In this document: positions 21,356-22,916 of the stretch, one piece after another | How positions within the stretch are numbered: the first letter of the stretch is position 1 | Layout of the letters: every line of letters begins with the position of its first letter | NCBI GenBank assembly: GCA_035506315.1 | Contig: DATJPQ010000030.1 | Coordinates: 1-22,916, forward strand | Direction of reading: 5' to 3' | DNA: 22,916 nt | Origin: MWDT01 sp035506315 | Lineage (GTDB): Bacteria; Verrucomicrobiota; Verrucomicrobiia; Opitutales; Opitutaceae | Program-made: the position numbers and the translations under genes | The notes under the pieces: model-generated | The model's input: only the letters and a program-made list of their open reading frames with translations | What the model was told of the DNA's origin: nothing | The model's database searches: none

Positions 21356-22630
21356 ATGAAAGTCCTCCTCCGCGACACGCGCGTCCAACGCCTGCTGCTG
21401 GCCAACACGCTTGGCTCGATCGGTTCGGGCATCACGATTTTCTCCGTGCCGTGGCTGCTCGTGCACCGGCCGGGCGGCAGCGAGGCGTACCGGTGGGCGA
21501 CGTTGGCGACAACGCTGGTGCTGTTCGCCTTCATGCCCGCCTACGGCGCGTGGCTCGACCGCCACTCGCGCAAGACCGCCCTGCTGGCGAGCGAAGCGTG
21601 GGGGTTGCTGGCCACCACCTCGATGGCGGGGCTCGGCCTGGCCCTCGGCGGCTTCTCCTCGTGGCAGCTCATGACGATCTATTTTTGCGGCATGTGCTAC
21701 TACACGCTGCACTACCCGGCAAAGTTCGCGTTCATCCAGCAGATTTTCGACCGCTCGCATTATCAGTCGCTCGTCGGCCTGCTGGAAATCCAGGGCCAGA
21801 CGGCGATGATGATCTCGGGCGGCCTCGGCGGCATTCTGGTCGAGCGCATTCCGCTCTGGTTGATCCTGATGATCGACGCCACGACCTATGCCGCGAGTTT
21901 CGTACTGCAAGCCGGCCTGCCCTACCAGGCCACGCACCTGGAGCCCCGCGCCGCGGCTCAGGTCGGGAACGTGAGCGCCACGGCGAAGCCCAGCGGCCTC
22001 TGGCACGGTGTGGTCGAGGGCTGGCGCTGGCTGCAGGCCCGGCCGCAACTCATGCTATTCCTCACCTGCTCGCTCATGCCGTTCGTCGTGGTGATGGTGA
22101 GCAATTACCTTTTCCCGGTCTACGTGGCCCAGACGTTGCGCGCCGGTCCGAAGGTCTTTGCCGGCGGCGAGATCGCCTTCGCCCTCGGTGCCATTGCCGC
22201 GGGGGCCCTGCTGCCGCGGCTGCTCGCGCGAGCCAGCGCCGCCACCACCGTCCCCGGCACCATGCTGGTGTTCCTCGCCGGCATGGTGGTGCTCATTGTG
22301 CTGCGCCATCCTTTGATTTATCTCGTGGCCGGCGTGCTGCTGGGGTTTGGCAACGCCGGCAGCCGCGTGGCGCGCAGCGCGCTCATGCTGCACACCGTGC
22401 CCATCGACGTGATGGGGCGTGTGGGCATCTTCTACAACGTGCTCGACCGCCTGCTGCGCACCGTGCTTGTCGGCTCGATGGTCATCGTCGACTGGTGGGG
22501 CCCGCCGGCCGGTTTCCTGCTGCTCTTCGCGATCATGCTCGCCGCGCTGGCCGGGGTGTATGCCAGCCGCGCTGCCATTGGCGAACCCGGTCAACCGGCG
22601 CCGGCCGCCGCATCCGCCCGCAGCCCATGA
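21356..22630 (+). CDS. MFS transporter, exporter-like
   Basis: A 424-residue inner-membrane protein of the major facilitator superfamily with around 10-12 membrane segments. The N-terminus (VQRLLLANTLGSIGSGITIFSVPWLL, 10-35), the loop YGAWLDRHSRKTALLASE (63-80; the family's conserved loop 2-3 motif) and the two similar halves fit the MFS_3 group of exporters (EntS-like). After the last helix there is a short Ala/Pro-rich tail (APAAASARSP). The substrate is unknown: export of a siderophore, drug or metabolite. Start ATG 21356 matches the usual N-terminus; no ribosome site is seen. The stop lies only 5 bases before a long hairpin. Confidence 0.9.
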   Translation: MKVLLRDTRVQRLLLANTLGSIGSGITIFSVPWLLVHRPGGSEAYRWATLATTLVLFAFMPAYGAWLDRHSRKTALLASEAWGLLATTSMAGLGLALGGFSSWQLMTIYFCGMCYYTLHYPAKFAFIQQIFDRSHYQSLVGLLEIQGQTAMMISGGLGGILVERIPLWLILMIDATTYAASFVLQAGLPYQATHLEPRAAAQVGNVSATAKPSGLWHGVVEGWRWLQARPQLMLFLTCSLMPFVVVMVSNYLFPVYVAQTLRAGPKVFAGGEIAFALGAIAAGALLPRLLARASAATTVPGTMLVFLAGMVVLIVLRHPLIYLVAGVLLGFGNAGSRVARSALMLHTVPIDVMGRVGIFYNVLDRLLRTVLVGSMVIVDWWGPPAGFLLLFAIMLAALAGVYASRAAIGEPGQPAPAAASARSP

Positions 22631-22634
22631 TTCT

Positions 22635-22715
22635 CGTAGGAGCAAACTGGTTTGCGATCCCGTAGCGATCCGGCTGGGTTGTGCCACCGGCATCGCAAAT
22701 AAATTCGCTCCTACG
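22635..22715. repeat. REP-like hairpin downstream of the MFS gene
   Basis: Arms at 22635-22658 (CGTAGGAGCAAACTGGTTTG...) and 22692-22715 are inverted repeats agreeing at 20 of 24 positions. A 33-base centre separates them. The outer CGTAGGAGC/GCTCCTACG ends are perfect and resemble those of the repeat at 1425-1536. It could end MFS transcription as a hairpin, but no T-run follows on the + strand. Confidence 0.75.
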
Positions 22716-22799
22716 GAAAAAGGCGGGCGACGGAAGTCATAGGCCGGCAACTTTGGTTTTGCACCGTCGGGGTCTCTCTGCGGCCATCTTCGCCCTGCC

Positions 22800-22916
22800 A
22801 TGATCCGCGCCCTCGTCTTCGACTTCGACGGTCTCATCCTCGACACCGAGACGCCGCTCATCGACGCGCATGGCGACGTTCACGCGGCGCATGGCATGCC
22901 CTTCGACCGCGCCGCG
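22800..22916 (+). CDS. HAD-family hydrolase, beta-phosphoglucomutase-like (partial, runs off the window)
   Basis: Only the first 39 codons are inside the window. They read MIRALVFDFDGLILDTETPL and onward, the HAD motif I with nucleophile D8 and acid D10; the DFDGLILDTE form is typical of beta-phosphoglucomutase-like phosphatases. No stop codon occurs before the window edge. ATG 22800 is the natural family start. The substrate cannot be judged from this fragment. Confidence 0.8.
   Translation, partial: MIRALVFDFDGLILDTETPLIDAHGDVHAAHGMPFDRAA

Noticed and set aside
21123..21359. Plus-strand frame of 78 codons before the MFS gene
   Set aside because: Encoded largely by the 42-bp palindromic repeat (RQAQGPEPVEGL); a repeat artefact.

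Overview
The window is dense, GC-rich bacterial chromosome with genes on both strands and short gaps. Most genes lack a clear Shine-Dalgarno sequence; the genes at 3648 and 6057 are the clear exceptions. The gene set suggests a Gram-negative bacterium with an outer membrane, probably Verrucomicrobiota, Opitutaceae-like. The clues are an Mla-type lipid transport operon, a TrpB2-type tryptophan synthase beta chain, a TMTC-like membrane protein with TPR repeats, a signal-peptide PL22-like beta-propeller protein, and several families of dispersed palindromic repeats. The taxon is an inference; there is no rRNA, tRNA or other phylogenetic marker here.

Layout. 54-1397 trpB2 (+). 1425-1536 nested palindromic repeats. 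1689-2228 MerR regulator (+), convergent with 2238-3449 PL22/TolB-like secreted protein (-). 3648-4010 small unknown protein (+). 4144-5001 murI (-). 5008-5156 hairpins. 5261-5887 stand-alone receiver protein (+). 6057-7634 exported Memo-AMMECR1 fusion (+), convergent with 7682-9967 TMTC-like TPR membrane protein (-). 9968-10324 repeat-filled gap. 10325-13978 Mla-type operon on the minus strand, transcribed mlaB-mlaE fusion, mlaF, mlaD, pqiC-like lipoprotein. 14056-14700 HAD phosphatase (+). 14719-15363 exported coiled-coil protein (-). 15495-15971 PTS EIIA protein (+), convergent with 16033-16854 a second EIIA protein with an extra C-terminal region (-). The second EIIA lies just downstream of 16944-19484 mgtA-like Mg2+ P-type ATPase (-). 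19746-21119 exported M28 peptidase (+). 21236-21277 second copy of the repeat found at 1478-1519. 21356-22630 MFS exporter-like protein (+). 22635-22715 long hairpin. 22800-22916 start of a second HAD phosphatase, cut by the window edge.

Genes that work together. The four Mla-type genes should form one envelope phospholipid transporter: permease with fused STAS domain, ATPase, MCE substrate-binding protein and lipoprotein. The mgtA-EIIA pair looks like a transporter with an EIIA-type regulator, and a second EIIA gene converges on it. The remaining genes look like single-gene housekeeping or envelope functions with no shared pathway.

Most worth a second look: (1) a palindromic repeat inside the TMTC-like gene that is translated in frame as a cytoplasmic or periplasmic loop; (2) MgtA-like coding sequence that continues upstream of the first ATG/GTG/TTG codon; (3) the mgtA-EIIA/EIIA cluster; (4) an exported Memo-AMMECR1 fusion; (5) a 42-bp repeat present twice with one mismatch. 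I found no clear evidence of a defence island, prophage, transposase, CRISPR array or biosynthetic cluster.
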